DNA of 64,000 nucleotides from Dendrolimus kikuchii. Lineage: Eukaryota > Arthropoda > Insecta > Lepidoptera > Lasiocampidae. The stretch spans positions 4,875,501 through 4,939,500 of the forward strand of contig CM034411.1 of the NCBI GenBank assembly GCA_019925095.2. The letters run 5' to 3'. The notes below the pieces were generated by a model. That model was not told the DNA's origin. It worked only from the letters and a program-made list of their open reading frames with translations, and did no database searches. This document shows positions 42,573 to 52,905 of the stretch, in pieces. Position 1 is the stretch's first letter. Each line of letters begins with the position of its first letter. The position numbers and the translations under genes were made by a program.

Positions 42573-42934
42573 AGAATATAGAATGTTGAGATGGATGTGT
42601 GGTGTTACAAGAATGGATAAGGTGAGAAATGAGTACATAAGGGGATCTTTGAAAGTTGCACCCGTGACTGAAAAATTGAGACGAAGAAGAATAAGTTGGT
42701 ATGGGCATATAATGAGGAGGGATGAAAGTCACGTGACGAAAAGAATGTTAAACTACAATATGGATGGGTACAGATGTAAAGGTAGACCAAAAAAAAGATG
42801 GATGGATTGTGTGAAGGATGATATGATGATTTGTGGTGTGACAGAAGATGTATGTCAGAATAGAGGAGTGTGGAAGGAAAGGACATATTGTGCCAACCCC
42901 AATTAATCGGGATATGGTGAAAGAAAAGAGAGAG
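42573..42934 (+). pseudogene. RTE-like family L, best copy (L3), nested in J3
   Basis: An uninterrupted 107-codon frame: MLRWMCGVTRMDKVRNEYIR, GSLKVAPVTEKLRRRRISWY, GHIMRRDESHVTKRMLNYNM, DGYRCKGRPKKRWMDCVKDD and a tail ending TYCANPN*. This is the post-RT tail of an RTE-type ORF. The catalytic RT and endonuclease domains are absent. It splits a J copy, so L moved after J inserted. Confidence 0.78.
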
Positions 42935-43030
42935 GCGACTTAAAGACTCCCGTATTGTACTTTTCGGGAAACACAGACTTTGGTGGCGCATTCCACAGCT
43001 CTGCCATACGTTACATACATGGTTTTAATA
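42935..43030 (-). mobile_element. RT C-terminus family J, right part (J3b)
   Basis: 'gcgacttaaagactcccgtattgtacttttcgggaaacacagactttggtggcgcattccacagctctgcc' continues J3a (compare 34617-34690). Confidence 0.72.
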
Positions 43031-43319
43031 AGAATTTTGAATAATACCGACTTGTAGGTATATGATTTCTAAAAGGTATAGCAGACAAGCAGACGGCTTA
43101 CCGGGACTCCGAATCGGTAACTCAAATTGGCTATTGAATTACATTGGGATAATAACTTTTAGTGCCTTTGGTAATCTTTAAACCATCTCGGATCAGTATT
43201 TAATCAATCTTGATGTGACCGAAATTTTAAAGACTACGGATATTGGCCATCTGTTATTCGAATGGATCTAGATTCGCAGTGGCATGGTTTTTGTGAATGT
43301 TGGGAGTTTGACTTGGGAG

Positions 43320-43402
43320 TTAGGAAGGCTGTTAACATCGCCTGTGGACATTTGCAACACCAAAGGTGCACCAATGTGCTACCGGCCTCGAAGGGGCCAT
43401 GT
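43320..43402 (+). repeat. Family A fragment (A8a)
   Basis: 'aggctgttaacatcgcctgtggacatttgcaacaccaaaggtgcaccaatgtgctaccggcctcgaaggggc' resembles the variant A unit at 61310 ('cagcttcgaaggggagatgcga'). It is joined tail to tail with A8b. Confidence 0.65.
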
Positions 43403-43682
43403 AGGAACGGAGAAACAATACAATTTCCTGCGGCCGGCCGTAAGAGGCGACAAAGCAACCCACAGCCAGGTGATAAGCTACCATCCCTGGTCTAGATTAT
43501 GTCGGCCAGCGTAACAACCTTGAGTTGTGTTCCGGCATTAGTGACCAGGTTCTAATCTCCCTTTAGAAAGCAGCAGCGCATTTTTAATGCTTTTGGTGTT
43601 GCAAATGTCCATAGGCGATGGTAACTGCTATCCATCAGGTGAGCCATCTGCCTGTCTGTTGAACTCATGCAATAAAAGACTT
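43403..43682 (-). repeat. Family A repeat (A8b)
   Basis: 'gtaggaacggagaaacaatacaatttcctgcggcc' to 'gttgaactcatgcaataaaagac' (AATAAA end). Confidence 0.82.
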
Positions 43683-44059
43683 AAAAAAGGGGGGACTGGA
43701 ACTTGGCCACTGATGTCGGAACTCAACTGATTTATTTCCACACTGATATTGCAGGCGTAGTCACGTGACATACCTTGTATGCACCCCAGTAATGGACACG
43801 GGCTAATGTATTATGTTTACAGGAAGCACCAGCGTTTGATCTTTGCATTGAATCGATGCTGATTTTAGTGCACCTAGATTTTTAGTACTAACCTTGCGCC
43901 CGAGTTTTCTTATCTTTTAATAGTAGATTTTACATCATAATATAACAAAAGTCTGAGTGTGTGTCGGTCCACACAGAAGCATGTTCTCACAATGACATGC
44001 AACGTTCAGTTCATTATTTGTGTGTTTTGACTACAGACTTAAAAAGCTAGAATATTATT

Positions 44060-44600
44060 TACATACTAGGATATGCCCGCGACTTCGGCCACGCTTGGCT
44101 TGTAATTCCCGCGGGATTACCGGGACACAAAGTATCACTCACATAATCGTTTTAGTGGAAAATATGTCGGAATAAGCTCAATTTTACGCATCCGAACAAC
44201 TTCAAACCGCTCCCGGGAAAGTTATCGCGGTGTTCTCGAGTTAAAAGAATATCACAAATTTTATTACATTAAATTTTTTATCAATCAGTAAAAAAATCAC
44301 AATGTAATTAGATATTTTTTTAATCTAGCCACTTTAAATGATGCCCAGAAAAATTCCGGCGGGAGTCCCTGAATAAAAAGTAGCGCAGAGTTTACGTCTA
44401 AGAATTATCTGTCACTCAGCGAAAACCGCATCGAAATCGCCCTAATAGTTTTTACGTGATTCCCGAACAAACAAACAGACAAGAAATCTAAAAAAATGCA
44501 TCGTGTTCTCCATTGTTTATATAGTCTATTACAGTTTTTTTTTATTTATTAAATAGCTTTAATGTACAGACACGGCATGTTTAGAATTTTGTAATATTAT
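44060..44600 (-). mobile_element. Helitron-like family S, long copy (S3)
   Basis: Minus 3' end 'actaggatatgcccgcgacttcggccacgcttgg'; interior 'gtcactcagcgaaaaccgcatcgaaatcgccctaatagtttttacgtgattcccgaacaaacaaacagaca'; 5' end 'tacagacacggcatgtttagaattttgtaatattataga'. It is the inverse of S1 and about 540 bp, the longest S copy. Confidence 0.6.
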
Positions 44601-44697
44601 AGATATACAAGGATTACAAAGAAATTTTGAAAAAATTGGAACTAAATATTATGATTACGGGTCGAAGAACTTTATTTCTCATAAAATAATTTTTACA

Positions 44698-44891
44698 TGC
44701 ATACATACATACATAACTTCACGCCAGTTCCCTTGCGGGGTAGGCACGAACAACAGAGCGCCATTTAGGCCCATTCTTACACACCTCACTTGCTTCTTTG
44801 ACATTCATAACTCTTGTCATGCACACTCGTCTGTTCTTAAGGCTCCTGACATCACCCTCCGCTAGTACACGATCAATTTGATCATGGAAGG
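44698..44891 (-). mobile_element. RTE-like element K, copy K8, with 13-bp duplication
   Basis: AATAATTTTTACA is repeated at 44685-44697 and 44892-44904. It is truncated within HDQIDRVLAEGDVRSLKNRR. Confidence 0.9.
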
Positions 44892-44984
44892 AATAATTTT
44901 TACAATTCACTTAAACCATGAGAAGTATTAATACGTCATTTTCTTAAATTGTCGTGATTACTACACATAATCTTCACGTAATAT

Positions 44985-45145
44985 AAAACAAAGTCACTTT
45001 CCGAGTCTGTCTGTCTGTATATCCGTTATCTCTTAAACCACGCAACGGATTTTTTTAAACTATTTTCATCATCAGTTTCTGAATGAAGAAGGTTTATATG
45101 TATACTAGCGTTTGCCCGCGGCTTCCTTCGCGATATATAAAATCT
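44985..45145. mobile_element. Helitron-like pieces
   Basis: 'gagtctgtctgtctgtatatccgttatctcttaaaccacgcaacgga' (also near 57725) followed by 'atactagcgtttgcccgcggcttcc', a minus-sense Helitron-type 3' end. Boundaries are uncertain. Confidence 0.4.
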
Positions 45146-45240
45146 AATTATTATTTTTTTTAAGTAAAAAATAACTTACTCATTAGAGCTTGAACACTCT
45201 AGTTAAAACATCTTTAAAGGTTTCAAATGCAGCATTTTAC

Positions 45241-45292
45241 TTCCGACGTTACGGCCACTTTTCAGTAGGCGTGATCACCGAAGACGGAAGCC
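45241..45292 (-). mobile_element. Penelope-like family M fragment (M5)
   Basis: Minus sense: 'gtgatcacgcctactgaaaagtggccgtaacgtcggaa'. Keeps the stem and the AACGTCGG core. Confidence 0.55.
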
Positions 45293-45582
45293 GTGAGTAA
45301 AAAGTGACCATAAAAAAAAAAAATTAAAATAAACCACACCACGGCGTGGTGTGATTCTCGTATAAAACGTTGACTCGTAGAACACAAAATGGCTCCCAAC
45401 CCCGCTCTGCATTGGCCGTCGCCTAACACAGAAGGAGGGTAGACAGCTTTGATGGAGCGATGTTCAATCTACTTCATACTAGGCAAGGACCGAACGGGTA
45501 ACACTTTATTGAACGGTCAAGTGAACACGTACTTCGCCGTTTTTTTTAAATAACGTACAACGAAAGAAAACTACATAAGAAA

Positions 45583-46008
45583 ATGTATTTATTCAAAATC
45601 GCAAGCGCATCGGAACTCGCAGAACAGAATCGCTGCGGGCGTTATTTTTACCGGATTTCAACCTTGAAATTTACTCGATATTTTTGTGATGCACCTACTG
45701 CACTTGGCTCCGATACGCGGCACTCTGATTGCGCTTGCGCATATAAAAAATACTACGTGTACAGATATAAAAATGTTTCGGTGGAATTGCGTAAAATAAA
45801 AATAATTGCTAGAGATATGTTTTTCGCATTGACATTTGATATTCCTTTACAGTTGTTCCTTACAAACTACTACGTTGATGTAATACAGATAAGTTTTTTT
45901 TTCAAATTCAATCGATACGATATCCTCAAATGTCAATGGTACTACTGTCATGCACTCGAGATTTTTTGGCAAAATAATTACATACTTATTTTCTTAAGGT
46001 CTGAATAA
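45583..46008 (+). other. 141-codon open frame, unrecognised
   Basis: The longest plus-strand frame in a repeat-poor stretch. It reads MYLFKIASASELAEQNRCGR, ..SDTRHSDCACAYKKYYVYRY.. and ends YILIFLRSE. It is rich in Tyr, Phe, Ile and Cys. The 5' half is moderately GC-rich and the 3' half AT-rich. There is no domain, signal peptide or second copy. About 230 bp upstream is a near-perfect palindrome CACACCACGGCGTGGTGTG (about 45336-45354). It is possibly chance or an eroded element, and I do not call it a gene. Confidence 0.2.
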
Positions 46009-46011
46009 AAA

Positions 46012-46062
46012 AACAAATAAAATACCGCGCTTAAAACCATTAAAACGTAGTTTCATTATAAT
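46012..46062 (+). mobile_element. Penelope-like family M terminus (M6)
   Basis: 'aaaataccgcgcttaaaaccattaaaacgtagtttcattata', the M end only. Confidence 0.55.
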
Positions 46063-46428
46063 TACCCACTTAACAAATATTAAAAAAAAAAATTAGGAAA
46101 TATCTTTATTACATTTTAATTGTCACGTGAAACGACAGTTGAAGCTTTAAGCATTTACCGGATTAAATAAAAGGAGGCGTCATAACTGTCGCAACGCCCT
46201 AGAGGCTAGGGTAATTGATTTTTCAAAAATCTAATGACAGCGCTTTAGTTTTGATCAAAATCGGCCCTGGTACTCCTTTGAGTATTTTTCGCTATGTAGT
46301 TTCGGTTTGACCATGGAAGCCATGAAAAAATCACACGTAGAAAACTTATATTACCTATATAAGTTGCATCTGGTTGCATCATTCTATTAAAAATTCAAGA
46401 ACTAAACAATTCAAATGCCTTTTACATA

Positions 46429-46523
46429 CATACATACATACATACATAACTTCACGCCAGTTCCCTCGCGGGGTAGGCACGAACAACAGAGTGCCATTTA
46501 GGCTTATTCTTACACACCTCACT
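46429..46523 (-). mobile_element. RTE-like element K, copy K9, with 13-bp duplication
   Basis: The shortest K copy, only ~95 bp including the (CATA)n end. TGCCTTTTACATA is exact at 46416-46428 and 46524-46536. Confidence 0.9.
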
Positions 46524-46554
46524 TGCCTTTTACATATTACGTATATTTATTATC

Positions 46555-46875
46555 TATATATTAATACGTGAAGCAAAAACTTTGTACCCCTTTTTACGAA
46601 AATTGCGCGGACGGAGGAGTATGAAATTTCGCACACTTATAGTTTATATAGAGAAGAAGCGACGAATGTTATTTTTTTTTTTAAATTATGCATAAAAAAT
46701 ACAGAAATAAAAATTACACACATTACCATGTATTTGACACACACACGCATATATACTCTTGTGTTTATTGTTCAAGTCAAATTATCAGTGTAGCCTTGGC
46801 GAAATCTGTGATTATAGAAGTGTTAATGACATTAATTATCATAGTCGAATTTCGACCACCGACGACCACTAGGTG
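46555..46875 (+). repeat. Dispersed repeat family D (D2)
   Basis: TATTAATACGTGAAGCAAAA to 'gaatttcgaccaccgacgaccactagg', the plus-strand counterpart of D1 with small length differences. Confidence 0.75.
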
Positions 46876-46979
46876 AAATAAATATGTCAGAGTTGTATTT
46901 TCTAAAATGTATTCTGGTAATCGTATTCATAGATCTTTCGTCTATGATGGTAAATACATACACAATTGCTAAACATTAG

Positions 46980-47045
46980 TATGTAAGGCCGCACACGCGC
47001 GCCCGGCGCCGTTGATTGGCCGAGCGCACGCGTCGCATTTCAAAA
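46980..47045. other. CpG-rich islet
   Basis: 'ggccgcacacgcgcgcccggcgccg' then GTTGATTGGCCGAGCGCACG stands out in AT-rich DNA and includes an inverted CCAAT (ATTGG). It has no frame or repeat match. It could be a regulatory element or the promoter of a non-coding RNA. Confidence 0.3.
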
Positions 47046-47334
47046 TGTACGGTAATGTTCATTTTTCGCGACTTCTATTTTTGTTCCACCAACTTTTTAT
47101 CCCTTTTATAGCGTGCACGGGAAATTTTGATACTTTCTAGGTCAGTGAATTAATTTAATTATAGAAATGTAGTTAGAAGTTTGAAGTAATATAAATGTTT
47201 TTTTGTTTTTGTTTTACGGAGTTTGCTGTATCGCTCGCGCATTAGTACATCTTTGAAAAAAATAATTGATAGAATTAACTTACGACAAATCTGTATTACA
47301 CAAATCTCAATAAATATATCACGAATAGTGAATG

Positions 47335-47660
47335 GCCAGTCACCGTCTGCCCATATTTCCATGTTCCCGAACATTGCGATGGGCAGACGCCATAGTCCCC
47401 ATAGTCCCAGATCCCTGGTTCCATTAGCTGTTTATCCCAATAGCCCGGTATCTTTTGTACTCATTCCCTACACTGACCGGGGCTTGTCCCTGGATGCATT
47501 TTTTTTATGGTGTAGGCAGGGATAAACGACGGTCAGTGTCGAGCCACATTTAGATTAAATTTGTTTAAGGTGCCTCTACGCGTTGGCCTTCCCATGGCCC
47601 CACGCAAGCCCGCCAAAAATCCAGGCCATTTTTATAGCCCGTGGTCTCTAGAGATATATG
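47335..47660. repeat. GC-richer block of unknown origin
   Basis: About 50% GC with sharp edges. 'CTGCCCAT' at 47349 and 'ATGGGCAG' at 47380 are inverted. 'gcgttggccttcccatggccccacgc' lies near 47580. It resembles a LINE UTR in composition but no second copy is present. Confidence 0.35.
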
Positions 47661-48919
47661 ATTATATTAGGTAATATTTTACAAAAAACATTTTCAATTA
47701 GACAAGGTTTCACATACTTTTTTCGCCAAAATTAATTATTTATATAATTAGAAATCTATATGGAATCAAAATCAGATTTCTGTGAAACATTCCTAATTAT
47801 TATTGTTAAGATTTGTGTAATACAGATTAAGTATTAAGATCTAAGGAAATGACACAATCTAAAATGTTTAATTTTGTTTAATGTTCTTTTTCAATTGATA
47901 TTACATTTTAAATCATAGATATTGCATTACCGATAATAAAAAAAAATAAGAGCCTATTAATATTTTTATCATTAGGATAAAATTTATAAAGCCATTTCCT
48001 AAAGTGAATGTAGTTTCCTGTTTATTTTATTCAGTCCTTCCCTTGAGTCCAATAAAGTCGTAATAACATAAAAATGTATGCACATTTTACAACCAGTTTT
48101 ACTAATAAATTCCTATGATGTACAAAGAAATAAACCGGTATTTTTCTATTAATAAATATTACTTGATAGAATTTATTGTTAATGTCTGTAGCCATTTGTT
48201 TATGTGAATAGTTTTATTTGTTAATTAAAACTGTGTTACTTAACCTTGAGTACAGACATTTTTCCTTAGATGAACAACATAAAAATGTGATCTATGCTTT
48301 ACACATTGTAATATAATTAATTATTGACACCGCGATAATTGAAAGAGAATTACTTCAAAACTTTAAGTAATGAATAAAAATATATATAGGTAACAACAAA
48401 ATAAAGCTTTTTATGTAATCAAATGCTTGTTACACGGCTCTATTGTAATATTATACCTACAACTATTATTTTCTCTGAAGCTGTTAACCCGGATCCGCCC
48501 AAGTCAGTGTTAGTTTTATGTGTTGCGAAAAGTATAAAATATTTATTTTCGTTTACTTAACTACCTACTTCGTTACAAATGTCATGAAATGATTTCTATC
48601 CGAAGCCTTGTACTAGAAAGAAACATCTAAACAAACCAATTCATTCTTACATAGGTAATAACAAAATATATATTCGGTATAGCTATTTGAAAAGCAACTA
48701 TCTTAAACCTCAAGAAAGCTGGAAATACCTGAAACATCCGAACGGTTGGATTGACAATTGATTACGTTGAAAAGTGTAACAAATTCAGCACGAATGCAGA
48801 CTCTAGCTACAGACTGTATTATAACTACTATTCCCAAGCAGAATGGAAAAAAACCATGTATCGCTGTCTTTATATTGATCAAAAAATAATTTAAAAAAAG
48901 TATTTTTTCATGACTGTAT
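47661..48919. other. AT-rich, unique intergenic stretch
   Basis: More than 1.2 kb without any recognised repeat, the longest such run in the right half. No credible frames. Confidence 0.45.
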
Positions 48920-49404
48920 TGTTACAACTCAGATCCCGGCAAACACAAAACCCACCTACATATCTGAAACAAAGCACATTTATTACCCGTCGGCATTTGA
49001 ACTAATAATATTTAAATTCTTTTATGGTCGTCTTCTTTTGTTTACTTATTGGCATACGGCCTATTGTTGTATTGTGATCATTAGCCAGGTATTACGGATT
49101 TAAAGTACAAGCTGATTCTAGGAAATTCGGTCCACGCGGCCGGACGGACATATTGCATCTGTGCAGTATAAAGGAAGCAGTGAATCGATAGCGATAACCA
49201 CGAGCAAAGCAAGACGTGTGTACTACAATCGGGAATCTAATAAGTGACGGACTTTGCGCGTTTTATTGAATTACGACCTTCTGCATTACGTTTGGACTTG
49301 TTGTGTTCGGTTATATTTGTACCTGTGTTACGTGTTAGTATAGTTCTAATAAACTCTATAGTAATTCTAATGGCATTTTAATTCGAGTCTCGCGACTCGT
49401 AAAA
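48920..49404 (+). mobile_element. Solo LTR, family R (R2)
   Basis: TGTTACAACTCAGATCCCGG to TTCGAGTCTCGCGACTCGTA plus AAA (CA lost). TATA-like CAGTATAAAG at about 49164-49174 and AATAAA at 49348-49353. CGAGTC..GACTCG near the 3' end is a small hairpin. Flanking tetramers GTAT/GAAT agree at 3 of 4 bases. No internal region is adjacent. Confidence 0.78.
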
Positions 49405-49635
49405 GAATGATATCATTTGGGCCAAAATTTCAAAAAGAAATCTCAATTTAAATTAACATCGCACTTAAAATCAAAAATCATTAAGATAGTTCAGGTTTAA
49501 AATAGATTTGATAACCGTAAGGATTCCGGGTATCATATATCATTAAAAATTAAACTTAACTTAAAAAAATACAATTAAATACAAAAAATAGACGATATAA
49601 AAGATACTTATTAATATTTTTATTACAAGCTTTTT

Positions 49636-49905
49636 ATTTAACTTGCATGTATGTAAGTTCGGATGGAATCTAGAAAGTTAAATTTGACCAACTTCCCGGT
49701 TTCCGATTGAGCTGAAATTTTGCACGCACATGTATATCGCGTTATAATGCAATAATATGGTACCATGGATCTGATCTGATGATGGAGTCGGAAGGTGGCC
49801 ATAGGAACTCCTGTACTAAACAAGATAGACCCGTCGTGTTTGGGCTCGTTTTACTTGTCTTGGCTAGTACCCTACTGCTACATGATATCCAGGATCTCAA
49901 AAGCT
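49636..49905 (-). repeat. Dispersed repeat family O (O2)
   Basis: Inverse of O1. It contains an extra ~50 bp ('tttgggctcgttttacttgtcttggctagtaccc') between 'gatagacccg' and 'tgctacatgatatccaggatctc'. Confidence 0.72.
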
Positions 49906-50284
49906 TGTATTTAAAAACCTTTTAAAAAAAGCTTATTTATTTCTAAAGTATCAATCCATTGTATTCTCCATGAAGCTCTTTTGTGTTTTTTGGCACGGCG
50001 GCCAAACATTAGTTTATGTGATGCATCAAGTGTCTATGTGTGTGTGAACACACACTGGAAATTATACATGTGTTTGTGATGCGTTTAGGTAAAGAAAACA
50101 AACTAACATTTTGTAGGATAATGGCTGTTTTATATTTATTTATCCTCACAGCTATATCATGTTAAGATATAGAAAATTGTATTATAAAGACGTATTCACT
50201 ATAAAATAATAATTATTTGTATAACAAAAGAAATATTTTTGAGAGATTATTAAAATAAAGTTATTAAGTTAACATATATTTCAT

Positions 50285-50413
50285 CAGTATCTCTCTTTTC
50301 TCTTTTCTTTCCCCTTCTCCTAATTATTTGGAGTTTGCACAATATGTCTTTTCCTTCCATATTCCTCTATTCTGACATACGTCCTCTGTCACATCACAAA
50401 TCATCATATCATC
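50285..50413 (-). mobile_element. RTE-like family L, 3' part (L4a), host of a nested insertion
   Basis: 'ccttctcctaattatttggagtttgcacaatatgtcttttccttccatattcctctattctgacatacgtcctctgtcacatcacaaatcatCATATCATC'. The last nine bases are the duplicated target; the copy resumes at 51135. Confidence 0.8.
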
Positions 50414-50454
<41 letters not shown>

Positions 50455-50464
50455 TACTACCAAT

Positions 50465-50588
50465 CATGACAAGAGTTATCAATGTCAAAGAAGCAAGTGA
50501 GGTGTGTAAGAATAAGCCTGAATGGCGCTCTGTTGTTCGTGCCTACCCCGCAAGGGAACCGGCGTGAAGTTTTGTATATATGTATGTG
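50465..50588 (+). mobile_element. RTE-like element K, copy K10, nested in E3
   Basis: Begins at MTRVINVKEASEV and ends with a TATG-type tail. TACTACCAAT (50455-50464) and TACTAACAAT (50589-50598) match at 9 of 10. Confidence 0.8.
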
Positions 50589-50801
50589 TACTAACAATTA
50601 TGTATAACTATCTATATTAGTTTATTATGGGTATTATTTTGTTTTTTCTTCTTTACGATTGAATTCGTTTTTTAATTTAGTTAAACCACCAAATATTATT
50701 TACTTTTTCTTGTAATCTCTCCTTGGACACCGGGTTGCCTGGAAGAGAGCGCTATAAGCGATAAGACCGCCCATTGTTCTAATGAAAATGTATTTATATT
50801 A

Positions 50802-51074
50802 ACGGCCTTACTTATAATAATCTCGTTAAGAAACGATTAGACATCTCTTAAGTAAGAGAATCAGAATCAGACCCTAATCAATGAATATATATTTTTTTCC
50901 CTTATAAACGTGTATAACCTGTTGTTTACCTAAGAGGAGCACAGTTAAACGAAATTTGAATGATTAACGTAGGTTATACCCAAAATATTCGACTAAAGAG
51001 GAGTTTATAGGTAAGATTTTCACTAATCAGTTGCTGAACAGTTGCTTTAATTTTAAGAAACGATTATAAGTAAG
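50802..51074. mobile_element. Harbinger-like MITE with TAA duplication, nested in E3
   Basis: Left end CGGCCTTACTTATAATAATC and right end GATTATAAGTAAGGCCC form inverted termini of about 15 bp. TAA precedes the left and follows the right end. A 3-bp TWA duplication is the mark of PIF/Harbinger elements. Inner parts also pair ('gttaagaaacgat'/'ttaagaaacgattataag'). No ORF. Confidence 0.7.
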
Positions 51075-51134
51075 GCCCTAAATGTCTAGGTTTAAATTAT
51101 GGTGAACGATAGAGTTTTCATTCATTCATTCATT

Positions 51135-51378
51135 CATATCATCCTTCACACAATCCATCCATCTCTTTTTGATCTATCTTTACATTTGTACCTATCAATC
51201 TTATAGTTTAAGATTCTTTTCATCACGTGCCATTCTTCCTTCCTCGTTACATGCCCATATCAATTTAGTCTTCTTCCTCTCAATTTTTCAGTCACAGATG
51301 CAATTTTCCAAGATCCCCTTATGTACTCATTCTTGTAACATCACACATCCATCGCAACATAGTCATCTCATCTGAGTG
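51135..51378 (-). mobile_element. RTE-like family L, 5' part (L4b)
   Basis: Continues L4 after the nested block: 'ccttcacacaatccatccatctctttttgatctatctttacatttgta' to 'gtacattcttgtaacatcacacatccatcgcaacat'-like sequence. Decayed coding. Confidence 0.78.
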
Positions 51379-51461
51379 GAGACATTTGGGTCTATCACTT
51401 TAATGGCTCAACTTTCAGACCCGTGTAACATGATTATTTCAACAGTATGTACGTATTTTTA

Positions 51462-51670
51462 TTACATATCTATACTAAGATTATAAGGAGGTAAAGTTTG
51501 TGAGTTTGTGAGGTTGTAGGGGTAATCTCTGGATCTACTAAACCGATTTTAAAAATTCTTTTACAGTTGGAAAGCTACGTTAACAGGGAGTGTCATAGGC
51601 TATAAACATGATGCTATATACCACGGAAGCGGGACACAGCGCGGGTGAAACCGCGCCGGGCCGCTAGTAT
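51462..51670 (+). mobile_element. Lep1-type Helitron, nearly complete
   Basis: Begins TCTATACTAAGATTATAAGG and ends '...gaagcgggacacagcgcgggtgaaaccgcgccgggccgctagta'. Interior 'gatctactaaaccgattttaaaaattcttttacagttggaaagctac' matches the Lep1-like plan. GCGCGGGTGAAACCGCGC before the CTAGT end can form the usual 3' hairpin. No duplication, as expected for Helitrons. Confidence 0.75.
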
Positions 51671-52086
51671 TTTATATATGTAAATAAATTTTTTTTTTAG
51701 AAGAAATAGCTTTAAGCGAAAAGGCCATTATTATACCTAAAATATTTTAATTAATTGTGCTATCTATCTATCTCAAAAATAAACAAGTGGACATACATTT
51801 TGATGTGATTTTAAAATAAATGCCAAAATGCTAATAGATCATTAAATTTCCTTCAACGATAATTTATTAAATAAAACTCTTCAACAATATCAACTAGTTG
51901 TCATAACAACAAGCTATTTCGCAAGTGAATTTCAAAAACATCTAGCCCTCGGAACAATGCTTGTTGTTTAGATAATAACCGCTAAAACTGTTAAAACACT
52001 CGTAGATGCGTACTATGTGGAGAAACAACTTAGTTTATAAGAATTAACTTGACGATGAATTTGTTTTTATTTACTTAGGTAATACC

Positions 52087-52172
52087 GGTCTTATTCATAT
52101 TAAGTTAAAGTGAGTTTGTGGACTCCTTTAAGAACCTTAAAGAAGCCTACAAACTTACTTTAACTCAATATG
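52087..52172. repeat. 85-bp perfect-type hairpin (MITE-like)
   Basis: TCTTATTCATATTAAGTTAA and AGTGAGTTTGT pair with ACAAACTTACTTTAACTCAA and TATGAATAAGG with a few mismatches. The loop is 'ggactcctttaagaaccttaaagaagcct', itself partly self-complementary. Confidence 0.75.
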
Positions 52173-52399
52173 AATAAGGGCACAAGTCATCAAACATTAA
52201 GCGATCAATAAAATTCTGCGCCATTTAATGATGGTTTAATATATTTTCAGAATTTTCTAATAGGCTATTATTATCTAACACTACAAAGTTATGGAGTGAA
52301 ATTGTGAAAGAAATAAAGACTAGATATTCCCGCCGTACGTGTGACGATCTGGTTGCGTGGGCTTTTGCCTACCTTACTGGAACGCAGTCTCTGCGAGAG

Positions 52400-52568
52400 G
52401 CAAATTAACAAGTTGGTGGTAGACTAAATAAAATTTTAACAATACTCATTGACACTTGAAACCTTTGTCTTCCGTGGTCACGGTCACTGAAAAGTGGCCG
52501 AAACGTCGGAATAATAAAAACCAAATAAATTACCGCGCTTAAAACCGTTAAAACATAGTTTTATTATA
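52400..52568 (+). mobile_element. Penelope-like family M, best copy (M7)
   Basis: 'aacaagttggtggtagactaaataaaattttaacaatactc', stem GGTCACTGAAAAGTGGCC then CGAAACGTCGG (52479-52508 region), 'aataataaaaaccaaataaattaccgcgcttaaaacc', terminus GTTAAAACATAGTTTTATTA. Upstream of ~52400 is unique sequence. Confidence 0.68.
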
Positions 52569-52639
52569 ATGTTTATATTGCTTAAATAACAATTATCACT
52601 CTTGACATTAACAATGTCCACCTTATAATTCGTTTTATC

Positions 52640-52905
52640 TATGTAGGATCGAAGAGAGAATACAATTTTCTGCGGCATCGCGGCCTGTTGTAAGAGGCAG
52701 CAAAACAACCCACAGCCAGGTGGTAGGGTATTTACCCGTCTGGATGGCCACCGTTCTAGAGCAGGCCGCCATAACAGCCAAGAGTTGTTTTTCGGCATGG
52801 CCAGGTTCCAGTCTTGTCAACAGACAAATGTCCATAGGCGACGTTAACCGCTTTCCATCATATGGGCCGTCCGTCTGACTGTCTGAACTCATGCTATAAA
52901 ATGAA
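52640..52905 (-). repeat. Family A repeat (A9)
   Basis: 'aggatcgaagagagaatacaattttctgcggc' to 'ctgaactcatgctataaaatgaaa', with an internal deletion removing the TTAAGAGAGCAGCAGCG block. Confidence 0.8.

Larger units (their letters stand above)
50414..51134 (+). mobile_element. LINE family E (E3) nested in L4, itself holding K10 and a Harbinger-like MITE
   Basis: CATATCATC at 50405-50413 and 51135-51143 flanks the whole block, and the intact L3 copy confirms the empty site. E parts: a (TA)n run at 50421-50455, 'gggttgcctggaagagagcgctataagcgataagaccgcccattgt' at 50733-50780, then after the MITE 'atggtgaacgatagagttttcattcattcattcattcat' with a (CATT)n tail. Confidence 0.82.
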
